36,483 nt of DNA from Akkermansiaceae bacterium (GTDB taxonomy: Bacteria; Verrucomicrobiota; Verrucomicrobiia; Verrucomicrobiales; Akkermansiaceae), in the NCBI GenBank assembly GCA_025354565.1, contig JANXMQ010000176.1:1-36483 (forward strand). Reading direction: 5' to 3'. Shown piece by piece: positions 8,431 to 17,234 of the stretch. The notes beneath the pieces were generated by a model. It was given only the letters and a program-made list of their open reading frames with translations, was not told the origin of the DNA and did no database searches. Each line of letters opens with the position of its first letter. The stretch's first letter is position 1. The position numbers and the translations under genes were made by a program.

Positions 8431-8496
8431 AATGGGCCGAGCTTAGGACGCGATTTTTCAAAAGCAAGTTCCTGATTGTGGCATCTCAGCGACGCT

Positions 8497-10254
8497 TCAG
8501 GGCTGGACGATCTTGGCCGGGGATGCTGTCGTTCCAGGGTGAAATGGCGTGGATTTGGCAGCGCCTGTTGCGAGCCGGTAGGTGCCTTTGAAGCCGCGCC
8601 AGTGGAGTATGCCATGCGCGTCGGTCGTGAGGGTTTCACGGGTGTGCCAGCGTTTTCCGACCCAATCTTCCCAGACTTGGCCGGTGGGTTTGATGGTCCA
8701 GTCTTTTTGCCACAAGGCCGCCTCGGGCAGCCAATGACGGCCTTCCCAGAAACCCCATAGCAGAAATCCGTCGTAGGCCGGATGGCTGAAACTCACCATC
8801 AGGCTGTCGCGCAGGTAGTCGGCGGCGAGTTGCTCGTCGCCGTTCGTGACGATGTCGAACTCGGTGATGACTTGCTTGGGTACCACGGTGGCGAAGCGAT
8901 CGGTGATGCGTAACTGGTCTTCCGGCGAAGGCAGGAAGCTGCTGTGGAAATGAGCCTGATTGCCGAGTCCGTCCACCCGGATGCCGTCGCGTTTGAATTT
9001 TTCCAACAGCTCATATGTCTTGTCCTGCTGGGGACCGGGGCGGAAAAGCTGATCCTCGTTGATGCAGAGCGGAAGCTTCGTTAGACGGCGGGCTTCGCGA
9101 AAAACGTCCATCCCGAGCGTATCGAGCGGCGGGCCTTTTTGCCCGAGCAGCTCCGCGCCCTGCCACGCGATTGGATGATTGATCACATCCCACTCGATCA
9201 CGCGGTCGCCGATGGTGGTGATGCGCTTCCTAACGCTTTCCAACAGATCCGTTTTCAATTTTTCCGGATTGCTCAGCCGGGCTCGCGTCCAACCATCGAC
9301 GGCTTCCTGGATCAGATAATGGCCGCGAATCGCGATGCCGTTCGCCTTTAGCCAGATCAGGCTTTTTTCCAGCTCATCCCGACCCTTCGCATCGAGGGGA
9401 AACGAGTCGGGTTTGAGATCGTTTTCAAAAACCACCTTGCTGAAGGTCCGCTGGGCGATGGCGCGGTAGCGGTCGCCATCCGGGGTTTCTTGGGTCAGCA
9501 TGCCACGCGTGATGCAGGAACCGAAGCCGAACTCGTGGCGGTCCAGCTCGACGGTGACGGTGCTGTTCGCTAACGGATGACCGCCGGCATCGACGAGTTG
9601 CACGGCGTAGTCCGCCTTGCGGATTTGATCGATGCGGGCGAGCGCGGCATTCCGCCATGGGGCGTTAGCTTCGCGACCGGGATAGGTGATTTTTTGGTGT
9701 GGGAGTTTTTCAAGTGGAAAATCCGGGCCGTAATCCAGCACGCGGACCTCGGCGATTTCCACCGCCTGCACCCGCTCGCCGAGGAAGAGGGTCAATTCGC
9801 CCTGACCTTCCGGCACGTCGAGGCTGGCGATGAAAGGTTGGTTCACCTGCTCCCACTCGCGGCCGATTTTCGCCGGGGCGGTCATGCCGACGGCGGCATA
9901 CGACGGCTGGGGGAGCTGCACCTTCGCAATGACCTCACCGCTGCCATCGCCCACGCTGCGGGCCCTGTAACAAACTAACAGCCGGTCGCCTTTTTTCACC
10001 GTTCCTGCCGTGAGCGGCGTCGTCAACTGCGCGCTCCATGGTTTCCCCGGAGTGGCGGTAACCACCGTGATCCGCATGGCTGCGGAAAATGGCTGACCGG
10101 TCACTTCCACCTTGCCGGCGCTGCCGCCATTGCCGCCAGCCGCGGTGATTTTGCCTTGCGTGGTCACCAGCTCGACGCCGCCGGGTGGCAGCGTTTCGGC
10201 GGCGGGACAGGGAATGACCGTTAGAAAGATAACGGAGAAGGCGAGGGTGCGCAT
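8497..10254 (-). CDS. Secreted GH10-like (xylanase-type) protein with N-terminal carbohydrate-binding-like domain
   Basis: 585 aa from the ATG at 10254, chosen because it opens a signal peptide (RTLAFSVIFLTVIPCPAAE); the frame is open further upstream without protein-like features. Residues 25-210 resemble a CBM4/9-type beta-sandwich. Residues 230-560 match the GH10 barrel: 'EFGFGSC', 'RGHYLI', 'EWDVINH', 'ITEFDI' and 'LLWGFWEGRHW'. GH10 enzymes cleave beta-1,4-xylan with two glutamates. The nucleophile is present (Glu465, TEFD), but the acid/base position, normally the Glu of WDVxNE, is His360. The protein may be a divergent hydrolase, a non-hydrolytic binder, or use another acid. It begins 13 bases after the SDR gene stop, so it is likely cotranscribed. 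Confidence 0.85.
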   Translation of the reverse strand: MRTLAFSVIFLTVIPCPAAETLPPGGVELVTTQGKITAAGGNGGSAGKVEVTGQPFSAAMRITVVTATPGKPWSAQLTTPLTAGTVKKGDRLLVCYRARSVGDGSGEVIAKVQLPQPSYAAVGMTAPAKIGREWEQVNQPFIASLDVPEGQGELTLFLGERVQAVEIAEVRVLDYGPDFPLEKLPHQKITYPGREANAPWRNAALARIDQIRKADYAVQLVDAGGHPLANSTVTVELDRHEFGFGSCITRGMLTQETPDGDRYRAIAQRTFSKVVFENDLKPDSFPLDAKGRDELEKSLIWLKANGIAIRGHYLIQEAVDGWTRARLSNPEKLKTDLLESVRKRITTIGDRVIEWDVINHPIAWQGAELLGQKGPPLDTLGMDVFREARRLTKLPLCINEDQLFRPGPQQDKTYELLEKFKRDGIRVDGLGNQAHFHSSFLPSPEDQLRITDRFATVVPKQVITEFDIVTNGDEQLAADYLRDSLMVSFSHPAYDGFLLWGFWEGRHWLPEAALWQKDWTIKPTGQVWEDWVGKRWHTRETLTTDAHGILHWRGFKGTYRLATGAAKSTPFHPGTTASPAKIVQP

Positions 10255-10267
10255 GGGTGTTAGAAAT

Positions 10268-11161
10268 TCAGATGAGATCGGCCAAGGCGCTTTCCAAAGT
10301 AGGATAGCTGAACTCGAAGCCATCCGCTTCAAGCGCGGTAGGCAGGGCACGCTGACCGGCGAGCAGGGCGCTGGAGAACTCGCCAAGCGCGAGCTTCAGG
10401 GCGAATGGCGGCACCGGGAAAACCGCCGGGCGGTGCAGCGCGGCGGCGAGCTTGCGGGTCAGCTCGCGGTTGCGCTCCGGGTGCGGCGCGGTGCCATTGA
10501 CCGGGCCTGCTAGATTTTCCGAGAGCACGGCGTGGACGATGGCGGCGCGTAAATCAGTTAGATGAATCCACGGCATCCATTGCTCGCCAGAGCCGAGTCT
10601 GCCGCCGAGGCCGAGCTTGAAGACGCTGCGGAGTTTTTTAAACGCGCGGGCGTTTTTCCCGAGGACGATGCCGATCCGCAGGCAGACCACGCGGACCCCG
10701 AGCGACTCGGCATCCCACGCAGCCTCTTCCCAGTCGCGGCAAAGGTTGGCCAGGTAGCCACGACCTTTGCGGGAGGTGTCCGTTAGAATTTCATCGCCGC
10801 GGTCGCCGTAAATCCCGACGGCGGACGCATTCACCAACACCTTCGGACGCTTCCCATCTGGGAGCTCCGCGATGGCCTCAACAACCCGGGCGGTCATGCC
10901 CACGCGGCTGTCATGAAAGTGGCGGCGGGCGCTTTTGGTCCATCGCTGGTCGATGGGTTCGCCGGCCAGATTGATGATGGCGTGGTGCTTGGAAAAATCC
11001 AATTTCTCGGGTGTTTGCCATTGGTCGATGCCGGAAATCGGCCCCATTCCCGCCCGGCTGATCCCGGTGGTCGCGATGCCTTTTTCCGCCAACAACGCGG
11101 GCAGGCCACACCCGATGGACCCGGTCACTCCGACGATGGCGGCTCGCTTGGCAATCTGCAT
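10268..11161 (-). CDS. TIGR01777-family SDR epimerase/oxidoreductase
   Basis: 297 aa, normal length. The N-terminal NAD(P)-binding motif is GVTGSIGCGL. 'INLAGEPIDQRWT', 'NASAVGIYGDRG', 'RIGIVLGKNARAF', 'MPWIHLTDLRAAI' and 'GPVNGTAPHP' are the hallmarks of the TIGR01777 (YfcH/SDR39U1) family, atypical short-chain dehydrogenases whose substrate is not established. In place of the usual YxxxK, the Tyr in VGIYGDRG is followed by acidic residues, typical of the family. It is the first gene of a minus-strand run and diverges from lptD across a 103-bp gap containing an inverted repeat. Confidence 0.9.
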   Translation of the reverse strand: MQIAKRAAIVGVTGSIGCGLPALLAEKGIATTGISRAGMGPISGIDQWQTPEKLDFSKHHAIINLAGEPIDQRWTKSARRHFHDSRVGMTARVVEAIAELPDGKRPKVLVNASAVGIYGDRGDEILTDTSRKGRGYLANLCRDWEEAAWDAESLGVRVVCLRIGIVLGKNARAFKKLRSVFKLGLGGRLGSGEQWMPWIHLTDLRAAIVHAVLSENLAGPVNGTAPHPERNRELTRKLAAALHRPAVFPVPPFALKLALGEFSSALLAGQRALPTALEADGFEFSYPTLESALADLI

Positions 11162-11186
11162 GGCCGATGATGGCTACGAATCGCGT

Positions 11187-11206
11187 GGCGTAAAACATTT
11201 TACACC
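11187..11206. promoter_or_regulatory. Inverted repeat in the divergent promoter region
   Basis: GGCGTAAAA and TTTTACACC are separated by two bases, matching as inverted complements at 8 of 9 positions. The site is 26 bases upstream of the SDR gene start and about 60 bases upstream of lptD. A symmetric, 20-bp site between two divergent genes is a reasonable operator candidate. The regulator is unknown. Confidence 0.45.
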
Positions 11207-11264
11207 CGACAAGTGCTGGCTTTCTCCCTTTACTTCATGCGCCGGGAGTTTTCTTATCACGGCG

Positions 11265-13748
11265 ATGTTGAAACTTGGTGCATGGATCCTCTCCCCGCTG
11301 CTTTGCCTACCGCTTGCTGCCCAGGAAAATCAGGTCCTGCCCGAAGCGGCGGCCGCCTCGCCAGCGGTCGATACGATCAAACCGGTGCCGCCCCCTGAGA
11401 TCCCCTTCGGCACCCCAGATGCCGAAGCCATCGCAATGCCAAAGGATCTGAACATCAGCAACTACGGCGGCGGCACCATCGAGGGCATCAAGGACGTGGG
11501 CCTGCGCTACTCCGGACCGGGCGTAAAAATCACCGGGGACAACGGCCTCGAAGCCTTCGCTGACAGCGTGGTCGTGGATCTGAAGGCGGCGACAGCGACC
11601 CTGATCGGCCACGTCAGCGTCTATCAGGGTAATATATTGCAGCGCGGCGACCGGGCGGTTTATTTCTATCAGCGAAAATTTCTCGACGCCAGCGGCTTGC
11701 GGGCCTCGCTTGATCCGATTTTGCTAGAAGCCGGGAAATTCACCGTCGAGGACCGGGGCGGAAAAAAAGTCTATGTCGGTGAAAATGCTGGCATCACCAC
11801 CGATGACGAAGCGGACCCGAACTACTGGATCCGCGCCCGCAAAACCACCATTTATCCCGGCGAGAAAATCGTTTTCAACGACATGAAACTCTACGCCGGC
11901 GACCTCCCGGTGTTCTGGCTGCCCTATCTCAGCCAGCCCTTGGATGCAGACCTTGGCTATCATTTCATCCCCGGCTCGCGTTCTAACTGGGGCGTTTACC
12001 TGCTCAACACCTATGGCATCATGCTGGGCGGCAAAACCAATCCCGCGACCGGGGAAAATGAGGACGCTTGGCTGCTTTCCCGCTGGCACCTGGATCTGCG
12101 CTCCCTGCGCGGCGTCGGCACTGGCGTCGATCTCGTCGATACCCGGATCAAAAACAAAGACGAGATCAGCGGGCTGAGCTTGTACTATTTGTATGACCTC
12201 GCTCCGGATACCGAGAGTTCTGGAGTCCCGCGGGGTGCGGTGTCCGAGGACCGCTACCGCCTCGAATTAAAGCACCGGCTTGAAATGAAGTTGCCGGATT
12301 GGCCAAGTAAAGTGGGCGACGCGGATTGGCGGATCGACACGAATTTAACCCTTCTGAGCGACCCGCACTACCTAGAGGATTTCCAGCCCAGGCTCTATCA
12401 GACAGATCCCGCGCCGGACAACACACTCGGCCTCTATCGGCGGGATGACAACTCCCTGCTATCGCTTTATGGGCGGTTTCGGATCAATGATTTCTATCGC
12501 TCGGACACCCGCTCGCCGGAGATTGCACTCGATCAGGCGCGAGCTCCGTTGTTCGGGCTGCCCTTGCTTCACGAGGGCAACACGTCATTCGGCATCATCG
12601 GGGAAACCGCCGGGGAACCCACGAAAAACTACATCATTGATCCCTTGTTAAAGCTCCCTCCAGGCGATCCTGCGGCCCCGGCGCTGCTCAACCAGCTCAC
12701 CGGCTATGATCGGTTGCTGGCAGAGAAAATCCTCGCCCTGCCACCCGGCGATCCGCAGCGCGCCGCGATTCGTTCGCAACTGCTGGATTCCAATTACGCC
12801 CGTTTTAATACCTATCAGGACTTCTCGCTCCCGCTCACCTTCGGCGGCTTTTTTAATCTCACGCCGGATGCCGGCATCGGCTATTCGCGGTATTGGGCGG
12901 TTGACGGCCCCATCGACACTGCGGACCGCACCTATCTCCACGCCGGGGCGGTAGCTTCGGTGAAGTTTTCAAAAAATCTCAGCGACTACCGGAATTCCCA
13001 GTGGGGGATCGACGGCTTCCGGCACATCCTCCAGCCGTATGTGAATTGGTCGGTGATTTCATCCAACGACTTTTCCGCCGCTGATCCGATGGTGGATCGG
13101 CTCACGCCGACGACCCGTCCGCAGCCCTTGGACCCCCTGCGTTTCACCGCCGTTGACCAATTGCAGAGCTGGAACATCTTGCGCATGGGCGTCCGCAACG
13201 AGTTGCTGACCAAGCGTGATGCGCAGAGTTACGAGTGGCTTTATCTGGATACCTACATCGACGCATTCATCACCGATCCTGAGGGGATGCGGAATTTCTC
13301 CAACCTCTACAACGACGTCCGCTGGCAGCCGCTGCCTTGGCTCGGTCTGGATTTTGAAACTCAATTCCCCATCGCCAGCGGTGGCTCGGGCTTCAATGAA
13401 TTCACCAGCCGCCTGCGCTTCATGCCCACCCAGAACTTCGAGTTCTCCCTCGGCTATCGGGTCTTGAACGGTCACCCCGTGCTCATCGACTCCAACCGCG
13501 TCGATCTCCAAGCCTATTACCGCTTGAACGAGAACTGGGGCGTCGGGACCCACCATATTTTCGAGTTTGCCGACGGCACCCTTGAATACGAGCAATACAG
13601 CGTCCACCGCGATTTGGGAAATTGGGTGGCTGGCCTTGGCTTCAGCCACAGCGACAACCGCGTGCAACAGCAATACGGAGTCATTTTCAGTCTTACTCTT
13701 AAAGATTTACCATCCGCTTCCTTGCCTTTCGAGATTGATGCGAAATAG
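11265..13748 (+). CDS. lptD: LPS-assembly protein LptD (OstA-like)
   Basis: LptD is the outer-membrane beta-barrel that inserts lipopolysaccharide into the outer leaflet. The start at 11265 gives 827 aa and opens a signal peptide ending in LAA-QEN; the frame is open further upstream, but without similarity. Residues about 75-200 look like the OstA/LptA-like periplasmic beta-jellyroll ('VKITGDNGLEAFADSVVVDL', 'GNILQRGDRAVYF'). 'NDMKLYAGDLPVFWLPYLSQP' marks the domain boundary typical of LptD, and the rest has the alternating aromatic pattern of barrel strands. It is longer than many homologues. It implies that this organism has an LPS-containing outer membrane. A nitroreductase gene follows after 10 bases. 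Confidence 0.88.
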   Translation: MLKLGAWILSPLLCLPLAAQENQVLPEAAAASPAVDTIKPVPPPEIPFGTPDAEAIAMPKDLNISNYGGGTIEGIKDVGLRYSGPGVKITGDNGLEAFADSVVVDLKAATATLIGHVSVYQGNILQRGDRAVYFYQRKFLDASGLRASLDPILLEAGKFTVEDRGGKKVYVGENAGITTDDEADPNYWIRARKTTIYPGEKIVFNDMKLYAGDLPVFWLPYLSQPLDADLGYHFIPGSRSNWGVYLLNTYGIMLGGKTNPATGENEDAWLLSRWHLDLRSLRGVGTGVDLVDTRIKNKDEISGLSLYYLYDLAPDTESSGVPRGAVSEDRYRLELKHRLEMKLPDWPSKVGDADWRIDTNLTLLSDPHYLEDFQPRLYQTDPAPDNTLGLYRRDDNSLLSLYGRFRINDFYRSDTRSPEIALDQARAPLFGLPLLHEGNTSFGIIGETAGEPTKNYIIDPLLKLPPGDPAAPALLNQLTGYDRLLAEKILALPPGDPQRAAIRSQLLDSNYARFNTYQDFSLPLTFGGFFNLTPDAGIGYSRYWAVDGPIDTADRTYLHAGAVASVKFSKNLSDYRNSQWGIDGFRHILQPYVNWSVISSNDFSAADPMVDRLTPTTRPQPLDPLRFTAVDQLQSWNILRMGVRNELLTKRDAQSYEWLYLDTYIDAFITDPEGMRNFSNLYNDVRWQPLPWLGLDFETQFPIASGGSGFNEFTSRLRFMPTQNFEFSLGYRVLNGHPVLIDSNRVDLQAYYRLNENWGVGTHHIFEFADGTLEYEQYSVHRDLGNWVAGLGFSHSDNRVQQQYGVIFSLTLKDLPSASLPFEIDAK

Positions 13749-13758
13749 TGGCCGCGCC

Positions 13759-14403
13759 ATGACACTTGCCCCGGATCAACTCGTCGCCGCCCTGCGCTGG
13801 CGCTACGCCACCAAACGCTTCGACTCCACCCGCAAAATCCCCGCCGCGACTTGGGATGCGCTTGAGGAAGCACTGATCCTCACCCCTTCCTCCTTCGGCC
13901 TCCAACCGTGGAAATTCCTAGTCATCGGCGATCCCGGCGTCCGCGCCAATCTCGCCACCGAGTCGTGGCAGCAACCGCAAGTCACCGAGGCATCGCATTT
14001 CCTCGTCCTAACCGCCCGCACCGATCTGGACGCATCCGACATCGATAGTTGGATGCGGTGCCTAACTGAAGTTCAAGGCAGTAGCCCTGATGCCGTTGCA
14101 CCGCTCAAGGGCATGATCGAAGGTTTCGCCCAGTCCATGAGCCACGAGGCGCGGGCGGCATGGAATATCCGCCAAGCCTACATCGCTCTCGGTCAGTTGA
14201 TGGCCGCCGCTGCGGTGTTAGAAATCGACGCCTGTCCGATGGAGGGCATCAGCACCGCTGGCTACGACCAGCTCCTCGGGCTGGCAGGCAGCGGCTATGC
14301 GACCGTGGTTGCCTGCGCCCTAGGCTACCGTGCGGCGGATGACAAATACGCCAGCCTGCCCAAGGCCCGCTTTGACCGCTCGCGCGTGATCCGCCACGTT
14401 TGA
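13759..14403 (+). CDS. Nitroreductase-family NAD(P)H:FMN oxidoreductase
   Basis: 214 aa when started at the ATG at 13759, 10 bases after the lptD stop. Motifs of the NfsB-like family are 'RYATKRFD' (phosphate-binding Arg for FMN) near residues 14-21, 'PSSFGLQPW' (FMN ring contacts) near 45-53, and 'GLAGSGYATVVACALGYR' near the C-terminus. These homodimeric flavoenzymes reduce nitroaromatics, quinones or other electrophiles; the physiological substrate here is unknown. It is probably cotranscribed with lptD, with no obvious functional link. Confidence 0.9.
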   Translation: MTLAPDQLVAALRWRYATKRFDSTRKIPAATWDALEEALILTPSSFGLQPWKFLVIGDPGVRANLATESWQQPQVTEASHFLVLTARTDLDASDIDSWMRCLTEVQGSSPDAVAPLKGMIEGFAQSMSHEARAAWNIRQAYIALGQLMAAAAVLEIDACPMEGISTAGYDQLLGLAGSGYATVVACALGYRAADDKYASLPKARFDRSRVIRHV

Positions 14404-14452
14404 TCGCGGATTTTTCCTGCGAAACAAGGTGGAATAATTTCAAGCAGTCGCC

Positions 14453-14794
14453 TTACGGCACACGGAAAATTTTCTGGTTAGAGGGGTCGCGCGCGAGTTG
14501 GCCTGATTTGAAGCCGGCCACGTCGATGACGTTATACGGCTCGTAGGGACTGAGCACCTGATCTGGATTCGCGGTGCGCTGGGCGGTCGGGTAGCCGCCA
14601 GTCGCGGTAGGCGGCGGGGGCTCGGGTTGGGGGTTAGGGGCCGGTGGATCAACGCTAGTGGTGCCGGTATTCGGGTCAACCGGTCCGTAGGGAGGCGGAT
14701 TCCGTGGATGATGATTCGGCGGGGAATCCGGATCGACGCAGGAAACCAACCCGGCGAGGCTGGCGACAACAAGAGGAAGGCTGAGTTTTAACAT
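14453..14794 (-). CDS. Small proline-rich lipoprotein
   Basis: 113 aa with a lipoprotein signal (LKLSLPLVVASLAGLVSC, lipobox GLVSC). The middle is a Pro/Asn/Gly-rich spacer and the conserved-looking C-terminal end reads 'YNVIDVAGFKSGQLARDP' and '..KIFRVP'. I recognise this tail from short lipoproteins of Verrucomicrobia whose function is unknown. It is likely anchored in a membrane with the tail exposed. It lies 35 bases after the squalene/phytoene synthase-like gene, so it is probably in the same transcript. Confidence 0.75.
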   Translation of the reverse strand: MLKLSLPLVVASLAGLVSCVDPDSPPNHHPRNPPPYGPVDPNTGTTSVDPPAPNPQPEPPPPTATGGYPTAQRTANPDQVLSPYEPYNVIDVAGFKSGQLARDPSNQKIFRVP

Positions 14795-14829
14795 GGCTTC
14801 GGAACTAGGGTTGATGGATGTATATCGGC

Positions 14830-15660
14830 TCAGGACGAGCGGGCGAGTAGATGCTTGGAAAGTATCGCCAGCTTGTGAAACTTGGAAAGACGGTAACGCT
14901 TTTTAAAAACTTGGAAACCATCATCGCGCATTTTTTCCAGCAGGGTGCGATAAATATCCGCCATGATCCGCGCCGGGGCCAGCGCGGCGCGATCTTTGGT
15001 AGGCAAGACTGCGGCGGCTTCCTCGAAAAACCCCTCCGCCCGCGCGGCCTCATAAGCCATCAGCGCAAGGAAGCGCTCGTCCCGCACCCGGTTGCCGAGA
15101 TCCTCCGGGGTGTAGTGAAAACGCGCCAGATCCTCCAACGGCAGATAGATCCGCCCGCCGTTTTCGAGGTCCTCCGCGATGTCGCGCAGGATGTTGGTCA
15201 ACTGCAGGGCGTGGCCAAGCGCCACCGCGTAGCGCTCTGAGCCAGTCTCCAAGCAGCCGAAAATCCGGATGGAAACCAAGCCCACCGCGCAAGCGACCTG
15301 CCAACTGTAGTTTGATAGATCCGCCCAGGTCGCGAAGCGCTGGGGCTGCAAATCCATCCGGCAGCCGTGGATGATCGCGACTAACAGCTCGTTCGGAATC
15401 TGCCGCCGATCACGCAGAGAAATCACCTCGCGCTGAAATTCATCCGCCGCCACGAAGCCCGTGGTGAGTCCCTTTTCCCAGAAATCTAGCAATCGGCCCC
15501 GCTCATCAGTCGCGAGTCCCGGATCGTCCGCGAGATCGTCCATGGTCCGGCAGAAGGCGTAAAAGATCACCATGTCATCCCGCCGCTCGCGGGGCAGGAT
15601 TTTCAGGGCGAATGCCAGATTCGACCTCGCCTTGCGGGTGATTTGCGAGGCGACGGACAC
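14830..15660 (-). CDS. Squalene/phytoene synthase family enzyme
   Basis: 276 aa, a head-to-head prenyltransferase. The first Asp-rich motif is DDLADD (residues 41-46) and the second is 'NILRDIAEDLENGGRIYLP', both binding Mg-diphosphate. The family condenses two farnesyl or geranylgeranyl diphosphates into presqualene diphosphate/squalene or phytoene. The length and motif spacing fit HpnD/HpnC-type enzymes of hopanoid synthesis as well as CrtB; no other pathway gene is nearby, so the product is undecided. The start is a GTG at 15660, 4 bases after the lepB stop, which implies translational coupling. Confidence 0.88.
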   Translation of the reverse strand: MSVASQITRKARSNLAFALKILPRERRDDMVIFYAFCRTMDDLADDPGLATDERGRLLDFWEKGLTTGFVAADEFQREVISLRDRRQIPNELLVAIIHGCRMDLQPQRFATWADLSNYSWQVACAVGLVSIRIFGCLETGSERYAVALGHALQLTNILRDIAEDLENGGRIYLPLEDLARFHYTPEDLGNRVRDERFLALMAYEAARAEGFFEEAAAVLPTKDRAALAPARIMADIYRTLLEKMRDDGFQVFKKRYRLSKFHKLAILSKHLLARSS

Positions 15661-15664
15661 GGGA

Positions 15665-16882
15665 TCAATGAATGAATCCCCAGTGGCCGGTGGTGATCGG
15701 CCAGAGTGAGAAGAGCGCGGGCCCGACGAGGTTGAATTCCTTCACCGGACCCCAGTAGCGAGAGTCCAACGAGTTTCCGGTATTGTCGCCGAGGGCTGCG
15801 TATTCCCGCATTCCGGGGCGGGCGGTGGCGGCGAGGGCGAGCGTCGCGCCTTCCTTGGCGAGATACTGTGGCAGTCTTTTCCCCTTATGGAGCGGTTCGG
15901 CGGTGCTCGCGAGGCCGTAGCCGTTCGGGTTGATGGAATAGACGCCCTCGCCATGGATCACCCGCTGAATGCCGAACTCCTGCGCGATTTTCCCATCGAC
16001 TAGCAAGTTGGGCGATTGGATGGAAAGCGTGTCACCGGGGACGCCGCAGAGCCGCTTGATGTAGTGTGAGCCAGCCCCCTGCTCGCCGCTGCGCTTCTGG
16101 ATACCTTCGATGTCGATGGTGTTAAAAACAAACACCTCGCCGCGCTTCGGTTTGCGGAAATTGTAGGAAAACTTATCGACCAGCACGAGGTCACCGGAGT
16201 CGATCGTGCCTTCACAGAGGACCATGCCCTTGGGGATGAGCGCGCCATTTCTAACTGCATAATTGGTAGCCGCGCCGAGGCCGATTTCGGAGCAGGGATT
16301 GGTAGGGGCCGGCAGGCGGATTGGTTCGGCATCTGAAAAGCGGATTTCCGCACGGCTGAAAAAGTGCCAGTATTGAATGTCCTTGATGTCGAGGCCACCT
16401 GCCTGGGTGATGGCGATGTGGCGATCGCGGTCATTTTCGACATACACATAGCTTCTGCCGCGCAACACCTGCTCCACCAGCCGTTGGGCAAAATTCGGCC
16501 ACTGGTCGCGCTTCAGCGGCTTGCCGATGATTCCGTTGAGCGTCGGCTGCATCGACCCCGTGGGGATGCGGAACGGCTGCAAATAATAGGCTCGCAGGCC
16601 GAGGGCGATGACGATGGCGACGAACATGACCTCGACATTTTCCTCGAACCAGCCAAGCGGCGGCTCCTTGGGCAGCGCGTTCTCGCAGACCAAGCGAATC
16701 TGCTTGGAGGCCTCATCCACCTTGGCGCGATCCTTGGAGCTGATCGCGGATAACAGATCCGTCCGGCGGGATTCGATCTCGGCAACGCGCTCCGGCTTGA
16801 GCAGGTCGCGTTTGTAATTGACGAATTTCCGCGCCCCCTTGACGAGGTGCTGAGCTTCCTTTTTCCACTTCGGCGTGAACAT
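15665..16882 (-). CDS. lepB: Signal peptidase I
   Basis: 405 aa from the ATG at 16882; the frame is open up to 16966, but this start precedes the first conserved residues. LepB is the membrane serine protease that removes Sec signal peptides. After a charged cytoplasmic N-terminus (about 80 residues) comes a membrane segment near 85-105 (VEVMFVAIVIALGLRAYYL). Catalytic Ser110 is in 'RIPTGSMQPTL', and the general base Lys276 in 'HYIKRLCGVPGD'. The box 'GDNTGNSLDSRYWGPV' near the end completes the signature. An insertion of about 130 residues between Ser and Lys makes it longer than the E. coli enzyme (324 aa), as in other verrucomicrobial LepB. Confidence 0.93.
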   Translation of the reverse strand: MFTPKWKKEAQHLVKGARKFVNYKRDLLKPERVAEIESRRTDLLSAISSKDRAKVDEASKQIRLVCENALPKEPPLGWFEENVEVMFVAIVIALGLRAYYLQPFRIPTGSMQPTLNGIIGKPLKRDQWPNFAQRLVEQVLRGRSYVYVENDRDRHIAITQAGGLDIKDIQYWHFFSRAEIRFSDAEPIRLPAPTNPCSEIGLGAATNYAVRNGALIPKGMVLCEGTIDSGDLVLVDKFSYNFRKPKRGEVFVFNTIDIEGIQKRSGEQGAGSHYIKRLCGVPGDTLSIQSPNLLVDGKIAQEFGIQRVIHGEGVYSINPNGYGLASTAEPLHKGKRLPQYLAKEGATLALAATARPGMREYAALGDNTGNSLDSRYWGPVKEFNLVGPALFSLWPITTGHWGFIH

Positions 16883-17234
16883 GGGCGGAGTCTCAGGGGG
16901 GATCGCGCCGACTGCAAGCGCGGAGAGTCTGGTCAAATCAGGTTCGCCCGCTCTTTTGGCGAGCATCAGGATTTACGGATTATGGCGTGAAGTGTTGGAG
17001 AGCGTAAGCGCCGTCGCCGGAAATGGGCTGGAGCGGCCATGGGAATCCCCTTCTTGGGTGGCACAACGCCTCCCCTCTATCAAGCGGGTTACACCTTGCA
17101 CCGCTACACAAAACCCCACAAATCCTGATGCGTGGCGGTAGCTTCCGGTAGGCTGGATGCGTGGTGATTCCTGGATTCGCTTTTTCAAAACCACCCGCTA
17201 GCTTCGCGCCGAGACTTTCGCTTCTTCACGATCC
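16883..17234. other. Divergent intergenic region lepB / HAD phosphatase
   Basis: About 350 bp that must carry promoters in both directions. Short frames are present but none looks like a protein. I find no terminator, strong inverted repeat or structured RNA in it. The lepB frame is open to 16966 without similarity. Confidence 0.35.
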
